The translations under genes were made by a program, and so were the position numbers. The notes beneath the pieces were generated by a model, which was not told the origin of the DNA, did not search any database, and saw only the letters and a list, made by a program, of their open reading frames with translations. From contig JAQVBU010000005.1 in assembly GCA_028690155.1 (NCBI GenBank), forward strand, positions 1 to 64,000: a stretch of 64,000 nucleotides of DNA, written 5' to 3'. The stretch is from Alphaproteobacteria bacterium. GTDB lineage: Bacteria > Pseudomonadota > Alphaproteobacteria > UBA9219. Numbering within the stretch: the stretch's first letter is position 1; each line of letters begins with the position of its first letter. Below, one piece after another: positions 48,703 to 58,456 of the stretch.

Positions 48703-48876
48703 GACGACAACCCCTTGAACAAAAGGCAAAAAAGATAATAGCACGATTATGAGCTCTTTCAGGGGTTTATGAAAGTATTTCCTTAAGGTAAAGTTATTTT
48801 GCGGGCAAGTTAGGGGAATCTTTATCCCTTTTTTGTACACTACAGACGTTTTAAGGACGTATTTGGGAGAACAAGC

Positions 48877-49605
48877 ATGATGAATTTAAATAATATGCCT
48901 TTTAAATATGCGGAAGATTATGCCGCAGCTTTGGTTGGTTCTCCCCTTGCTGACCTTCCCAAGGATTATTTGACGTTTACGGAAAAGGCGATGCGTGAAC
49001 GCGATCTGCGCAAGGTTGATTTCAGGGATTTGGCGATTCTTTATGCGCATTTCAAAAAGGGGCTTCCGCTTGAAACCGATGTTGCCGTGCGGTTAACCCC
49101 GGCCTTTTTGGAACGTATTGGTGAACTTGTTGGCGCAGAGCGTTCCGTTATAGACGACCTTTTGGCCAAGAAAGCTGCTTCTAGCAAACCCAACGGCCTC
49201 GATAAAACCTTTGAGCGAATAGCTCGAGCAACTTTGCCCCGTAACAACAAGGGCGACGAAAAAGGCCCCATCAGCCCCATTATAACCGCGTGTGAGGCTG
49301 TTTCCCCAACGGGTTTGGGCGATTATACGATTGGCAGTACTGCCGTCCGAGCGGAACAATTAGAAGCCGTGGAACATGCACATGCACAGCCTGAAGAAAA
49401 GGCTATGACGGGGCGCTCCGTGATTGGTCATTCAGGGAGTTTGTTGCCCCAAGGGTCGTCGCTCATAAGCCGTGCGCTGGAACAGGACGCGAAAATGGGC
49501 ATACTAAAAAAGGAGGAAGAACCTTCCGACGTGATTGTTACTGTGAGCCCAAAACGCACCAATCACCTCAGAAGTGATAGCCCACGGAAGGGGCTTGCGA
49601 GGTAG
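48877..49605 (+). CDS. Unknown soluble protein
   Basis: This 242-residue protein has no family I recognise. The first 100 residues look like a compact helical domain ([20 protein letters not shown]). From about 115 the sequence becomes low in hydrophobics and probably disordered, ending in a basic tail ([16 protein letters not shown]). A GGGAG ribosome site precedes two adjacent ATGs. It is divergent from aroC and convergent with fabI, five bases apart. Codon use resembles its neighbours, so I see no sign of recent transfer. Confidence 0.75.
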   Translation: MMNLNNMPFKYAEDYAAALVGSPLADLPKDYLTFTEKAMRERDLRKVDFRDLAILYAHFKKGLPLETDVAVRLTPAFLERIGELVGAERSVIDDLLAKKAASSKPNGLDKTFERIARATLPRNNKGDEKGPISPIITACEAVSPTGLGDYTIGSTAVRAEQLEAVEHAHAQPEEKAMTGRSVIGHSGSLLPQGSSLISRALEQDAKMGILKKEEEPSDVIVTVSPKRTNHLRSDSPRKGLAR

Positions 49606-49609
49606 TTTC

Positions 49610-50467
49610 CTATCCCTTCATCGCATTGACGAGCTCGGCGAGTTTGTCCAGCTCGTCGACGGCGATCATGCCGATGGCGTGATAGCCTCCATCCACATGA
49701 ACAAGCTCGCCCGTCATGCCGGTGCCCAAGTCGCTGAGCAGATAAAGCGCCGTCTTGCCGACTTCATCGATGGTGATGTTACGCTTGAGCGGCGCATTAA
49801 TTTCGTTCCACTTCAGAATATGGCGAAAATCGCCAATACCGCTGGCCGCCAGCGTTTTGACGGGCCCTGCCGAGAGGGCGTTGACGCGGATGTTTTGGTG
49901 GCCGAGATCGACGGCCAAATAGCGTACGCTGGCTTCCAAAGCGGCCTTGGCGACGCCCATGACGTTATAATGAGGCATGACGCGCTCGGCGCCAAGGTAG
50001 CTGAGCGTCAGAAGGCTTCCGCCTTCGGTCATCAGCGGTGCGGCCCGACGCGCCAGCGCCGTGAACGAATAACACGAGATATCCATCGTGCGCAGGAAGT
50101 TTTCCCGCGTCGTGTTCAGATAAAGGCCGTCCAGTTGATCCTTGTCCGAATAGGCGATGGCGTGGACCAAAAAGTCGATTTTACCCCATTCTTTTTGAAC
50201 CTGTTCGAACAGAGCCTCGACGCTGGCTTCGTCCGTCACGTCGCAGGGAAGGATCATGTCGGCGTTAACGGAAGTCGCCAAAGGAACGACCCGTTTTTTC
50301 AACGCGTCGCCTTGATAGGTGAAAGCCAGTTTTGCTCCGTGCGCGGCACATACACGCGCAATACCCCAAGCTAACGATCGGTCATTGGCAACGCCCATGA
50401 CAAGGCCGCGCTTGCCGGACATTAAGGGTGCTGAAATGGGGGAAAGGGATTCGGGCTGTACTGACAT
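49610..50467 (-). CDS. fabI: Enoyl-[acyl-carrier-protein] reductase (NADH) FabI
   Basis: This 285-residue short-chain dehydrogenase makes the last reduction of each fatty-acid elongation cycle. The cofactor loop is GLVMGVANDRSLAWGIA. The catalytic Tyr and Lys sit in SYLGAERVMPHYNVMGVAKA (Tyr-x6-Lys, as in FabI). SAGPVKTLAASGI follows. The ATG at 50467 has a strong GAGGAG site; a 20-residue upstream extension has none. FabI is the usual target of triclosan and isoniazid-class inhibitors. Confidence 0.95.
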   Translation of the reverse strand: MSVQPESLSPISAPLMSGKRGLVMGVANDRSLAWGIARVCAAHGAKLAFTYQGDALKKRVVPLATSVNADMILPCDVTDEASVEALFEQVQKEWGKIDFLVHAIAYSDKDQLDGLYLNTTRENFLRTMDISCYSFTALARRAAPLMTEGGSLLTLSYLGAERVMPHYNVMGVAKAALEASVRYLAVDLGHQNIRVNALSAGPVKTLAASGIGDFRHILKWNEINAPLKRNITIDEVGKTALYLLSDLGTGMTGELVHVDGGYHAIGMIAVDELDKLAELVNAMKG

Positions 50468-50546
50468 TTTCTCCTCAAAAAAGTAACAAAAGCCGATTGA
50501 CTTTACACATTTATTATTTCCCGTCAAATAGCGGAAAAACCTTATC

Positions 50547-52151
50547 TTAGGTTGGTAACTTATTCTGTTCTCTTGTTTTTAGGAAACGAATTTTTGGGTT
50601 TTCTTCTTGTGTATGGTTGAGATGCCATGCGTTGCGGGCCAGAAACACGGGAGCGCCATCGTGATCTTCCCCTACGGAAGATTTATTGGAATCCGCGAAT
50701 TTCTTGAGTTCGAGCGGATCGTCGGCCTCGATCCAGCGTGCGGCGAAAATGCCGGCTTCTTCAAAACGGGCTTCGAGGCCGTATTCAGCCTGAATTCGGG
50801 CGGCGAGCACCTCGAATTGCAGAGGACCGACAACACCGACAATCCATTCCGAGCCGACCAAGGGCTTGAAAACCTGAGAAGCCCCCTCTTCCGCAAAATG
50901 TTCCAACGCACGGCGCATGTGTTTGGTTTTCATGGGGTCGGCGATATGCACGCGTTGTAACAATTCGGGCGCAAAGCTCGGAACGCCGAGAAAACGCAGA
51001 TTTTCGCCTTCCGTCAACGTATCGCCGATGCGCATGGTGCCGTGGTTGGGGATACCCATAATATCGCCCGCATAGGCGTCTTCAGCCAGTTCCCGTTCGC
51101 GGGCAAGAAAGAGAACCGCATTGTTCACCGCGATCGGTTTGGCGCTGCGCACATGAAAAAGCTTCATCCCGCGTTTGAAATGCCCCGAACACAAACGCAC
51201 AAAGGCAATGCGGTCCCGATGGTTTGGGTCCATGTTGGCTTGGACCTTGAACACGAAGCCCGTGACCTTCTTTTCGGTTGGCAAAACTTCCCGTTTATCG
51301 GCTTTTTGCGGGCGCGGCGACGGGGCGTATTCGGCCAAGCCAAGCAAGAGCTCGCGCACGCCGAAGTTGTTAATGGCGCTTCCAAAATAAACAGGCGTCA
51401 TAGAGCCGTTTCGATACGAGGCCAAATCGAAGGCCGGGCATAGGCCCCGCGCCATAGTGACCTCGTCGCGCAGTTTTTGGGCAACGTCTTTCCCAAGAAG
51501 TTCGTCCAGCTTTGGATCGTTGAGGCCGTCGCAAGCAATGCCCTCCGAAATCTTGGTGCCCTTGCTGCGTTCCATCAAAATAAGGCGGTCACGCAGAAGG
51601 TCGTAACAACCCTTGAAATCGCGTCCCATGCCGATCGGCCAGCTGGCCGGCGTGACGTCGAGGGCTAGTTTTTCTTCAATTTCGCTCATCAAATCGAAGG
51701 GGTCGCGGGCTTCGCGGTCCATTTTATTGATAAACGTCATAATCGGCACGTCGCGCAAACGGCAGACTTCGAAAAGCGCCCGCGTTTGGCTTTCGATGCC
51801 TTTTGCAGCATCAATCACCATAACGGCGCTGTCCACGGCCGTGAGCGTTCGATACGTGTCTTCCGAAAAGTCTTCATGTCCGGGAGTGTCGACGAGGTTA
51901 AAATTTTTGTCGGCATAGTCAAAGCTCATCACCGAAGCCGTGACCGAGATACCACGGTCGCGTTCAACCTTCATCCAGTCCGATCGGGCTCGGCGCGCGT
52001 CACCGCGGGCTTTGACGGCCCCCGCCATCTGAATGGCGCCGCCGAAAAGCAGCAGTTTTTCCGTCAAGGTCGTCTTACCGGCATCCGGGTGCGCAATAAT
52101 CGCAAACGTCCGGCGCATAGCCGTTAATTTTTCAAGAGATTCAATCATCAT
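50547..52151 (-). CDS. prfC: Peptide chain release factor 3
   Basis: This 534-residue translational GTPase recycles RF1 and RF2 after termination. G1 is AHPDAGKTT, G2 lies in the DRGISVTASVM segment, G3 is DTPGHEDF and G4 is NKMD. The segment ARSDWMKVERDRGIS and the C-terminal LQFEVLAARIQAEYGLEA separate RF3 from EF-G. Two ATGs lie in tandem at 52151 and 52148; neither has a clear ribosome site. It follows murB by 48 bases on the same strand. Confidence 0.96.
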   Translation of the reverse strand: MMIESLEKLTAMRRTFAIIAHPDAGKTTLTEKLLLFGGAIQMAGAVKARGDARRARSDWMKVERDRGISVTASVMSFDYADKNFNLVDTPGHEDFSEDTYRTLTAVDSAVMVIDAAKGIESQTRALFEVCRLRDVPIMTFINKMDREARDPFDLMSEIEEKLALDVTPASWPIGMGRDFKGCYDLLRDRLILMERSKGTKISEGIACDGLNDPKLDELLGKDVAQKLRDEVTMARGLCPAFDLASYRNGSMTPVYFGSAINNFGVRELLLGLAEYAPSPRPQKADKREVLPTEKKVTGFVFKVQANMDPNHRDRIAFVRLCSGHFKRGMKLFHVRSAKPIAVNNAVLFLARERELAEDAYAGDIMGIPNHGTMRIGDTLTEGENLRFLGVPSFAPELLQRVHIADPMKTKHMRRALEHFAEEGASQVFKPLVGSEWIVGVVGPLQFEVLAARIQAEYGLEARFEEAGIFAARWIEADDPLELKKFADSNKSSVGEDHDGAPVFLARNAWHLNHTQEENPKIRFLKTREQNKLPT

Positions 52152-52199
52152 AGCAAAGGGGGCGTACCCGAAAAGCGCGCGTTTGTCAGCATATAATCG

Positions 52200-53147
52200 C
52201 TAAGCCGGACTTTTTTTTGCAACCCCAATCCTTTTAATTTCCCATCTTAACTCTATTCCGAATTTTTCGAAAACGCGGCGACGGACTTCTTCACCCAGTT
52301 TTTCGAGATCTTCAGCCGTTGCATACCCCGTATTGATCAAAAAATTACAATGTTTCTCCGAGACCTTCGCCTGCCCTATTTTCATGCCGCGGCATCCCGC
52401 CTCTTCGATCAATTGCCACGCTTTTCGGCCTTTGGGGTCGTTTTCCGGGTTTGCAAAGGTCGATCCCCCCGTTTTTTCGCCGATGGGTTGCGTTTCGTGC
52501 TTTGATTTTTGAATCTCACGCATATGGGCCGCTATGATATCGGGATCGCCGGCTTCGCCGACAAGGTGCGCCTCGATAAAAATTGTGTCTTTGGGGACCT
52601 TCGTTGCCCGATAAGAGAAACCAATCTGTTCAGCCGTCAATGTTTTGATGGTTCCATCGCGCTCGGCAACCTTGGCCATAAAGACAATGTCTTTGAACTC
52701 ACGCCCATAGGCGCCTGCGTTCATACGCAACCCGCCGCCGATTGTTCCGGGGATTCCGCATAAAAATTCCATGCCTGTGATCCCGATATTTTGCGCCGTT
52801 CTGGCGACATTCAAGTCAATGGCTCCGGCACCGGCATGAATGCCGTCGGATTCGACATGAACATATGAAAGGGTCGGTCCAAAGCGAATGACGACGCCGG
52901 GAACGCCCCCGTCTCGGATTAAAACATTCGATGCTGCGCCCAGGACCGTGATAGGAATATCTTTGGGACACCCGGCCAGAAAGAAAGCCAAATCCTCGAC
53001 ATCGGCGGGGCGATAAAGAACTTCAGCCGGGCCACCGACACGAAACCACGATTGATCGGCCAATTTTCCGTTCGGTATCAATTTACCACGAACATCGGGC
53101 AATCGGTCGATAAGGTTGTTGTCGAAAAAAATCTCGGTTGTGTCCAT
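52200..53147 (-). CDS. murB: UDP-N-acetylenolpyruvoylglucosamine reductase
   Basis: This 315-residue FAD enzyme makes UDP-MurNAc for peptidoglycan. The FAD-binding part has SWFRVGGPAEVLYRP and LGAASNVLIRDGGVPGVVIR. The core has FLCGIPGTIGGGLRMNAGAYG, and the catalytic proton donor Ser is in TGGSTFANP. It is the short type II-like form common in alphaproteobacteria. A GGAG is five bases before the ATG. No other mur or ddl gene is adjacent, so the usual dcw cluster context is absent. Confidence 0.95.
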   Translation of the reverse strand: MDTTEIFFDNNLIDRLPDVRGKLIPNGKLADQSWFRVGGPAEVLYRPADVEDLAFFLAGCPKDIPITVLGAASNVLIRDGGVPGVVIRFGPTLSYVHVESDGIHAGAGAIDLNVARTAQNIGITGMEFLCGIPGTIGGGLRMNAGAYGREFKDIVFMAKVAERDGTIKTLTAEQIGFSYRATKVPKDTIFIEAHLVGEAGDPDIIAAHMREIQKSKHETQPIGEKTGGSTFANPENDPKGRKAWQLIEEAGCRGMKIGQAKVSEKHCNFLINTGYATAEDLEKLGEEVRRRVFEKFGIELRWEIKRIGVAKKSPA

Positions 53148-53255
53148 CCCCGCTCCACTCCTCCAAAGAAGCCGCGCTCAACACAAAGCCGCACGACATC
53201 GCAACAGGCGAGCGTATCGCTCCTTTAGAGCCAAGTCCATATTTACCGAAGCTTA

Positions 53256-54650
53256 TTAGCTTTCCAGAGCCTTAACGATGTTTTCGCACATCTGTTTGGC
53301 GTCGCCGAACAGCATCATGGTGTTGTCGCGGAAAAACAGTTCGTTTTGTACGCCTGCGTATCCCGATGCCATGGAGCGCTTTATAAAGAGAACCGTTTTG
53401 GCCTTCTCGACGTCCAAAATCGGCATGCCGTAGATCGGAGACTGCGGATCGTTATGGGCGGCGGGATTGGTCACGTCGTTGGCCCCGATCACGAACGCCA
53501 CGTCCGTTTGTCCGAAATCGCGGTTGATTTCCTCGAGCTCAAGGACTTCGTCATACGGAACGTTCGCTTCGGCCAAAAGGACGTTCATGTGTCCCGGCAT
53601 GCGTCCGGCTACGGGGTGAATGGCGTAACGAACCTGAACGCCTTCGGCCTTAAGTAGGTCGGACATTTCACGAAGAGCATGCTGGGCCTGAGCTACGGCC
53701 ATCCCGTATCCCGGGACAATAATGACACTGGCCGCATTTTTAAGGATAAAGCTCGCATCTTCTGCCGATCCAACCTTGACCGGACGGTCTCCGCCCACTC
53801 CGGCGGCGGCGGTCGAGCCGCCGTCCGAGCCAAAACCGCCCAAAATCACGTTGAAAATTGAGCGGTTCATGCCTTTACACATGATGTAGCTGAGAATAGC
53901 GCCCGAAGCGCCAACCAAAGCGCCTGTGATGATCAACAAGGGGTTTTCGAGCGTAAAGCCCGTCGCCGCCGCCGCCCACCCTGAATAGCTGTTCAGCATC
54001 GAGATGACGACAGGCATGTCGGCACCGCCGATCGGAAGAATAAGCAAAAAGCCAAGGGCAAGGGAAATTACCACAATGGTCCAGTAGGCAAACGGAGCCT
54101 GAGTCAAAACCAGAACGATAACCGAGAACAGGGCAATGACGCCTAGGGCAAGGTTAAGCTGATGCTGGAATTTGAAGACCAAGGGCACACCGGAAACAAG
54201 GCCTTGAAGCTTCGAAAAAGCAACCAAAGATCCTGTGAACGTAATGGCGCCAATCGCAACACCAAGGCCCATTTCGATAAGGCTCGATAGATGGATGCTT
54301 CCGCCCGTGGCGATGCCGTAAGCATCCGGATTTAAGAATGCCGCCGACGACACCAGCACAGCGGCCAAGCCCACCAACGAATGGAACGCGGCGACAAGCT
54401 GCGGCAATGCCGTCATTTGGATCTTGCGTGCAACGATGGCCCCAATGATCCCGCCGATGCCGATGGCGACGGCCACCAACCCGTAGGATGATGTTTCCAT
54501 TAGGAAAAGCGTGGTGACGATGGCCAAGGCCATGCCGAACATGCCGAACAGATTACCCTGACGAGCGGTTTCTGGCGAAGCTAAGCCGCGTAGAGCCATG
54601 ATAAAACAGATACCGGAAATCAGGTATGAGAGAGAAACAGTCGCGCTCAT
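53256..54650 (-). CDS. pntB: NAD(P) transhydrogenase subunit beta
   Basis: This 464-residue membrane protein is the beta subunit of the proton-translocating transhydrogenase. About eight to nine N-terminal transmembrane helices (to about residue 270) precede the NADP-binding domain III, with VPGYGMAVAQAQHALREM, RYAIHPVAGRMPGHMNVLLA and FVIGANDVTNPAA. The complex uses proton-motive force to make NADPH from NADH. Its start overlaps pntAB by four bases. Together with the fused Nfn at 11.7 kb the organism has two separate NADH-to-NADPH systems. Confidence 0.96.
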   Translation of the reverse strand: MSATVSLSYLISGICFIMALRGLASPETARQGNLFGMFGMALAIVTTLFLMETSSYGLVAVAIGIGGIIGAIVARKIQMTALPQLVAAFHSLVGLAAVLVSSAAFLNPDAYGIATGGSIHLSSLIEMGLGVAIGAITFTGSLVAFSKLQGLVSGVPLVFKFQHQLNLALGVIALFSVIVLVLTQAPFAYWTIVVISLALGFLLILPIGGADMPVVISMLNSYSGWAAAATGFTLENPLLIITGALVGASGAILSYIMCKGMNRSIFNVILGGFGSDGGSTAAAGVGGDRPVKVGSAEDASFILKNAASVIIVPGYGMAVAQAQHALREMSDLLKAEGVQVRYAIHPVAGRMPGHMNVLLAEANVPYDEVLELEEINRDFGQTDVAFVIGANDVTNPAAHNDPQSPIYGMPILDVEKAKTVLFIKRSMASGYAGVQNELFFRDNTMMLFGDAKQMCENIVKALES

Positions 54651-55078
54651 TTTTTAGCCTTTCCAGTCCCTGTTGTTTTCTTTTTGTACATAGCCAGCAT
54701 TCGTTGCGTCACGATAAAGCCGCCGAAAATGTTGATTGACGCCAACGCGACGCCTACAAGCCCCATTGCTTTTGATACCGTCATCTCAAGGGGGCTTGCC
54801 GCCAATAACGCGCCGACGATAATGACCGACGATACGGCGTTCGTCACCGCCATCAGAGGTGAATGAAGGGCTGGCGTTACTTTCCATACGACATAATAGC
54901 CGACAAAGCAGGCAAGAACGAACACGGTGAGTCCCGTGATGAAAAATCCTTCGCTTGCCGCCGGGGCTTGGACCGTTATCGCCTGAACTTGTTTGCCAAG
55001 TTCGGCAGCCAGATCAGAAAGCCTTTGCTGATCGGCTGCAAGGCTGTTAAGACCTGAAACAATATCGCTAAGTGGCAT
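54647..55078 (-). CDS. pntAB: NAD(P) transhydrogenase subunit alpha, membrane part (PntAB)
   Basis: This 143-residue protein is the separate transmembrane piece of the alpha subunit, as in Rhodospirillum. It has about three to four helices: FFITGLTVFVLACFVGYYVV, the SPLMAVTNAVSSVIIVGALL segment typical of PntA C termini, and a GVALASINIFGGFIVTQRML end. The leading 40 residues are soluble. It lies 21 bases after the small unknown gene and overlaps pntB by four bases. Confidence 0.94.
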   Translation of the reverse strand: MPLSDIVSGLNSLAADQQRLSDLAAELGKQVQAITVQAPAASEGFFITGLTVFVLACFVGYYVVWKVTPALHSPLMAVTNAVSSVIIVGALLAASPLEMTVSKAMGLVGVALASINIFGGFIVTQRMLAMYKKKTTGTGKAKK

Positions 55079-55099
55079 AAAACCTCCTTATTCTAAAAA

Positions 55100-55516
55100 C
55101 TACGGCGCTTCTACGGGCGCGGAGACGGGTTCTTGTTCCGTCTTCGTCTCCGGCGCTGGGACGATCGTTTCAACTTGGGTTGGTGCCGGGGTCTTTTCCG
55201 TTTTTGCGTTACTGGGGGGAACGGTCGTTACGGACAAGGAAACGGGCGCTTCTGTTGCCTGAACATCCTTCCCGTTTTCGCTCAAAGAGGTTGGGAGGAT
55301 TGCCCGTTTACGGATAAGCTCAATTTCGGCGAGGATCCTGTTTTCCCTCTCTTCAATAAGAGCAATTCGGTCGCTTGTCTCGCGGGCTGTTTCCCGGATA
55401 TCGACAAGATTTCCCGCGAAGAATACGAAAAACGTCGCACACAGAAGAACGGATGCGGCGATACTCGTAATCCACCATAACGCAACCTGAACTTTTGATG
55501 ATAACTCCGCAGACAT
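55100..55516 (-). CDS. Small membrane-anchored protein inside the pnt operon, unknown
   Basis: This 138-residue protein lies between pntAA and pntAB. One transmembrane helix (about 13-35, LWWITSIAASVLLCATFFVF) is followed by a short charged coiled coil (about 50-70, LIEERENRILAEIELIRKRA) and a long Pro/Thr/Glu-rich tail that is probably disordered. Topology cannot be fixed. Spacing of 27 and 21 bases to its neighbours puts it in the operon. I do not recognise a family. It could assist assembly of the transhydrogenase or be an unrelated passenger. Confidence 0.72.
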   Translation of the reverse strand: MSAELSSKVQVALWWITSIAASVLLCATFFVFFAGNLVDIRETARETSDRIALIEERENRILAEIELIRKRAILPTSLSENGKDVQATEAPVSLSVTTVPPSNAKTEKTPAPTQVETIVPAPETKTEQEPVSAPVEAP

Positions 55517-55543
55517 GATGCGTTCCCCTCCCTATCTTCAGGC

Positions 55544-56695
55544 TTAACTTGCCTTTGCGAACTTGGGATGAACGATAGACCCCTGCCGAGTCAATGTAAC
55601 GGCTTGGATGATTTCATCGTCCCAGTTGATGGCAAGCTTGCCGCCTTCTTTTTCCGAAATCAAGGCGACAAAATTGAACAAATTGCGCGCATAAAGCGAC
55701 GAGGCATTGACCGGAATGCGACTTGGCACGTTGCGGTGCCCCACAATTTTGACGCCATAGGCTTCAACGACCTTTCCGGCTTCGCTCAAGGCGCAGTTTC
55801 CGCCCTGCTCAACCGCCAGATCCACGATAACCGAGCCCGGCTTCATGGTTTTAAGCATGTCTTCGCTGATAAGGTTCGGAGCCGCACGCCCAGGAATCAA
55901 AGCCGTACAGATAACGACGTCCTGCTTTTTGATCGTTTCAGCGATCAGCTCAGCCTGACGGCGCTTATAGTCTTCGCTCATCTCCTTGGCGTAGCCGCCG
56001 GACGTTTCCGCCTGCTCCGTCTCCTCCGTTTCAACCATGACAAAGCTGGCGCCGAGACTTTCAACCTGCTCGCGCGCGGCGGGACGAACGTCCGTTGCGC
56101 AAACAACAGCGCCTAAACGGCGCGCTGTGGCGATCGATTGCAATCCGGCTACGCCCGCCCCCATAACCATGACACGGGCCGGGGGTACTGTGCCTGCGGC
56201 CGTCATCATCATAGGAAAAGCGCTTCCGAACTGATCGGCTGCGTCCAAGACAGCCTTGTATCCAGCCAAGTTGGATTGGCTCGACAAAACGTCCATGGCC
56301 TGAGCGCGCGTGATGCGTGGCACAAGCTCCATCGACATGGCCGTGATATTTCCTTTGGCGTAAAGCTCCAAATCGCTTTGAGCCCCATAAGGGTTAAGCA
56401 TGGCGACAAGGACCGTATCGGGCTTTAACAGACCGACTTCGTTACGTCCTTCGCTTTCCGTCATAGGACGCTGAACTTTCAGGACGATATCGGCATCGCG
56501 AAGCAGAGCGGATGTGTCGGCAACAATCGAGGCGCCGGCTGCGACGTAAAGCTCATCCGGGAAGGACGCTTCGGCTCCGGCACCGGATTCAACGGCCACA
56601 TCGTAACCGAGGCTTTTATATTTTTTAACCGTATCGGGGGCCATTGCTACGCGACGTTCGTAGGGGCGACGTTCTTTGGGAACAGCTATCTTCAT
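55544..56695 (-). CDS. pntAA: NAD(P) transhydrogenase subunit alpha, NAD-binding part (PntAA)
   Basis: This 383-residue soluble domain I protein binds NAD(H) and is related to alanine dehydrogenase. It begins MKIAVPKERRPYERRVAMAP and has the Rossmann loop VMGAGVAGLQSIATARRLGA, then ATDVRPAAREQVESLGA. CTALIPGRAAPNLI follows. It lacks the membrane helices found at the end of E. coli PntA, which here are in the separate pntAB gene. It is the first gene of the operon. Confidence 0.96.
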   Translation of the reverse strand: MKIAVPKERRPYERRVAMAPDTVKKYKSLGYDVAVESGAGAEASFPDELYVAAGASIVADTSALLRDADIVLKVQRPMTESEGRNEVGLLKPDTVLVAMLNPYGAQSDLELYAKGNITAMSMELVPRITRAQAMDVLSSQSNLAGYKAVLDAADQFGSAFPMMMTAAGTVPPARVMVMGAGVAGLQSIATARRLGAVVCATDVRPAAREQVESLGASFVMVETEETEQAETSGGYAKEMSEDYKRRQAELIAETIKKQDVVICTALIPGRAAPNLISEDMLKTMKPGSVIVDLAVEQGGNCALSEAGKVVEAYGVKIVGHRNVPSRIPVNASSLYARNLFNFVALISEKEGGKLAINWDDEIIQAVTLTRQGSIVHPKFAKAS

Positions 56696-56820
56696 GGGAT
56701 CACGACAAGTAGAGAGATGAAGGAATCGAGAGGGACCCTATTATGGTATATTTTTTTCCTTAAGGGAAGGCAGTTGCATCCTTTTATTTATATGGCTATA
56801 AACCCTGCTTCGCGGCGGCG

Positions 56821-56897
56821 CGGAGAGTAGCTCAGCCTGGTAGAGCACTGCCTTCGGGAGGCAGGGGCCGGAGGTTCGAATCCTCTCTCTCCGACCA
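56821..56897 (+). tRNA. tRNA-Pro (CGG)
   Basis: The acceptor arms CGGAGAG and CTCTCCG pair. The D-arm has AGCTCAGCCTGGTAGAGC, and the anticodon stem CTGCC/GGCAG encloses TTCGGGA with anticodon CGG. The T-loop is TTCGAAT. Discriminator A and CCA are encoded (56894-56897). The gene is 77 bases long. Confidence 0.96.
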
Positions 56898-57301
56898 ACT
56901 TCTTTGTCTTTTGCCGACAGATCGGAATGTTGCTAACGCCACCTTCCCCCAGACTTAACAAACCGACAAAACCGGCTTATAGATAAAACTTGGACGCAAG
57001 AAAACAATGAGCAGACAAGGGGATAGTCCCTATTCTCTTTTATCTTGCCTTACGGTCGACATCTTTGCCCACGACTACATAGGTCTCTGCATCTTGGTCC
57101 TTATTTATTAATTATACTTGATTCCTTGTCTCATTTTGAATCGGGCAGTACCTTTCCCCTGTATTTGTCTGAGCAAGCCAATTCCGTGCAAATACTGTCC
57201 GATATCGCGAAAAGGGGAAGATCGCAGCTTGAAAACAACGCACCCAAGAGCCATACAGGCAGTTCACTTTTATCGCGGCATGACCTGCTTGTGGAATTGA
57301 G
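56898..57301. other. Gene-free region between tRNA-Pro and DMT transporter
   Basis: These 404 bases contain only short frames of up to about 86 codons with no ribosome site or recognisable protein character. No integrase, repeat of the tRNA end, or clear terminator was seen. Confidence 0.55.
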
Positions 57302-58225
57302 ATGACCCACCAACGCGCGATTTTCTGTTCTTTTATAGCCTATTTTGCACTGGTTCTTTACGACACAACGGTGAAGTTGGCGCGACAGGCTTCTGTTTCA
57401 GCCTTTGCCATTATGCTCGTCGTTGGCATGATGGGGATGATTGGCGTTATGGGGTTAGCTCTCGTAAAGCGCGACGCGCGAATTCTTCGTCCAAGCAGTT
57501 TTCGTGGAATCGCGATTATTTGCCTATGTTCGGTTGCCATAAGATATTGCAACATTACGGCTCTCAACTATCTCTCTTTGACCCTTTTTTATGCCATCCA
57601 GTTTACGGCGCCGCTCGTAATCGCGCTGCTTTCGGTCCTTCTTAAGCACGAGACCCTGACGCGCTTGAAGACAGGATGCCTTTTTGCCGGATTCTTTGGA
57701 ATCCTTGTCATCTTAGCCCCGAGGCTTTCTTCGGCTACAGGCGAAGCGATAGGCTATTTGACCGCGTTTTCGAGTGTATTTTTATTTGCAATATCCACTG
57801 TAACAATGCACGAAATCTCGCAACGTGAAAGCGTCGAAAGCGTTCAGTTCTTCAATTTTTTGTCATTAAGCTTGTTTGGGCTTGGCGGCGCGGTTTTGGG
57901 AGAGCCAAATGAGCTGCACGCGAACGCCCTTATGATCTTGCTTGCCGGCGGTGTCGCTTTCACGCTTGGCAACCTTCTTTTTAATCAAGCCATCAAGTTC
58001 ACTGTATCAACAAACGTTGCGCAGATGCATTACACGCAGATCATAATTGGGGGGATCATTGGATATTTGATTTGGGACGATGTCCCAACATGGCAGCTTG
58101 CGGTCGGTTCCATTATCATAATCACGGCAGGAGTTCTTGTCGCGTTTCAAGCACAAAAGGCGACAATTTTGGAAAAAATAGCTAGAAAGAAATCCAACAG
58201 GAATTATTTTTCCTTTTTCGAATAA
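57302..58225 (+). CDS. DMT superfamily (EamA-type) transporter
   Basis: This 307-residue inner-membrane protein has about ten helices in two EamA repeats. The first repeat ends near the ALNYLSLTLFYAIQFTAPLV segment, the usual helix 3-4 signature. The second carries FTLGNLLFNQAIKFTVSTNV and VAQMHYTQIIIGGIIGYLIW. Family members export amino acids, nucleotides or other small metabolites; the substrate is unknown. The C terminus is basic. It stands alone, with a possible terminator downstream. Confidence 0.85.
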   Translation: MTHQRAIFCSFIAYFALVLYDTTVKLARQASVSAFAIMLVVGMMGMIGVMGLALVKRDARILRPSSFRGIAIICLCSVAIRYCNITALNYLSLTLFYAIQFTAPLVIALLSVLLKHETLTRLKTGCLFAGFFGILVILAPRLSSATGEAIGYLTAFSSVFLFAISTVTMHEISQRESVESVQFFNFLSLSLFGLGGAVLGEPNELHANALMILLAGGVAFTLGNLLFNQAIKFTVSTNVAQMHYTQIIIGGIIGYLIWDDVPTWQLAVGSIIIITAGVLVAFQAQKATILEKIARKKSNRNYFSFFE

Positions 58226-58271
58226 CAGGTTGCCTAGGCGACGTCTGATAGAAATGACCATAACAAGGTCA

Positions 58272-58304
58272 CTGCGCATAGAGAGAATGCGTGGGGCTTT
58301 TTTT
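58272..58304 (+). terminator. Candidate terminator after the DMT transporter
   Basis: CTGCGCAT pairs with ATGCGTGG (five Watson-Crick pairs extended by wobbles) across a 7-base loop and is followed, after GGC, by seven Ts. It is 46 bases past the stop codon. Confidence 0.5.
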
Positions 58305-58456
58305 CTTATCCTTTTTTCAACGAATTGTCTTCGTTGGTTTTTTCTTCCCCTAAATAACTTTTACTCTTTGCCGAAGCTTTGTTATAAAAACAAGGTGTGA
58401 TGCGTTTTTTTCTTTTTAATCCAAAGTTTTTGAATACTTAAAGATAAAGAGGAACC

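Noticed and set aside
57045..57305. 86-codon frame before the DMT transporter
   Set aside because: No ribosome site, odd composition, and it overlaps the transporter start.
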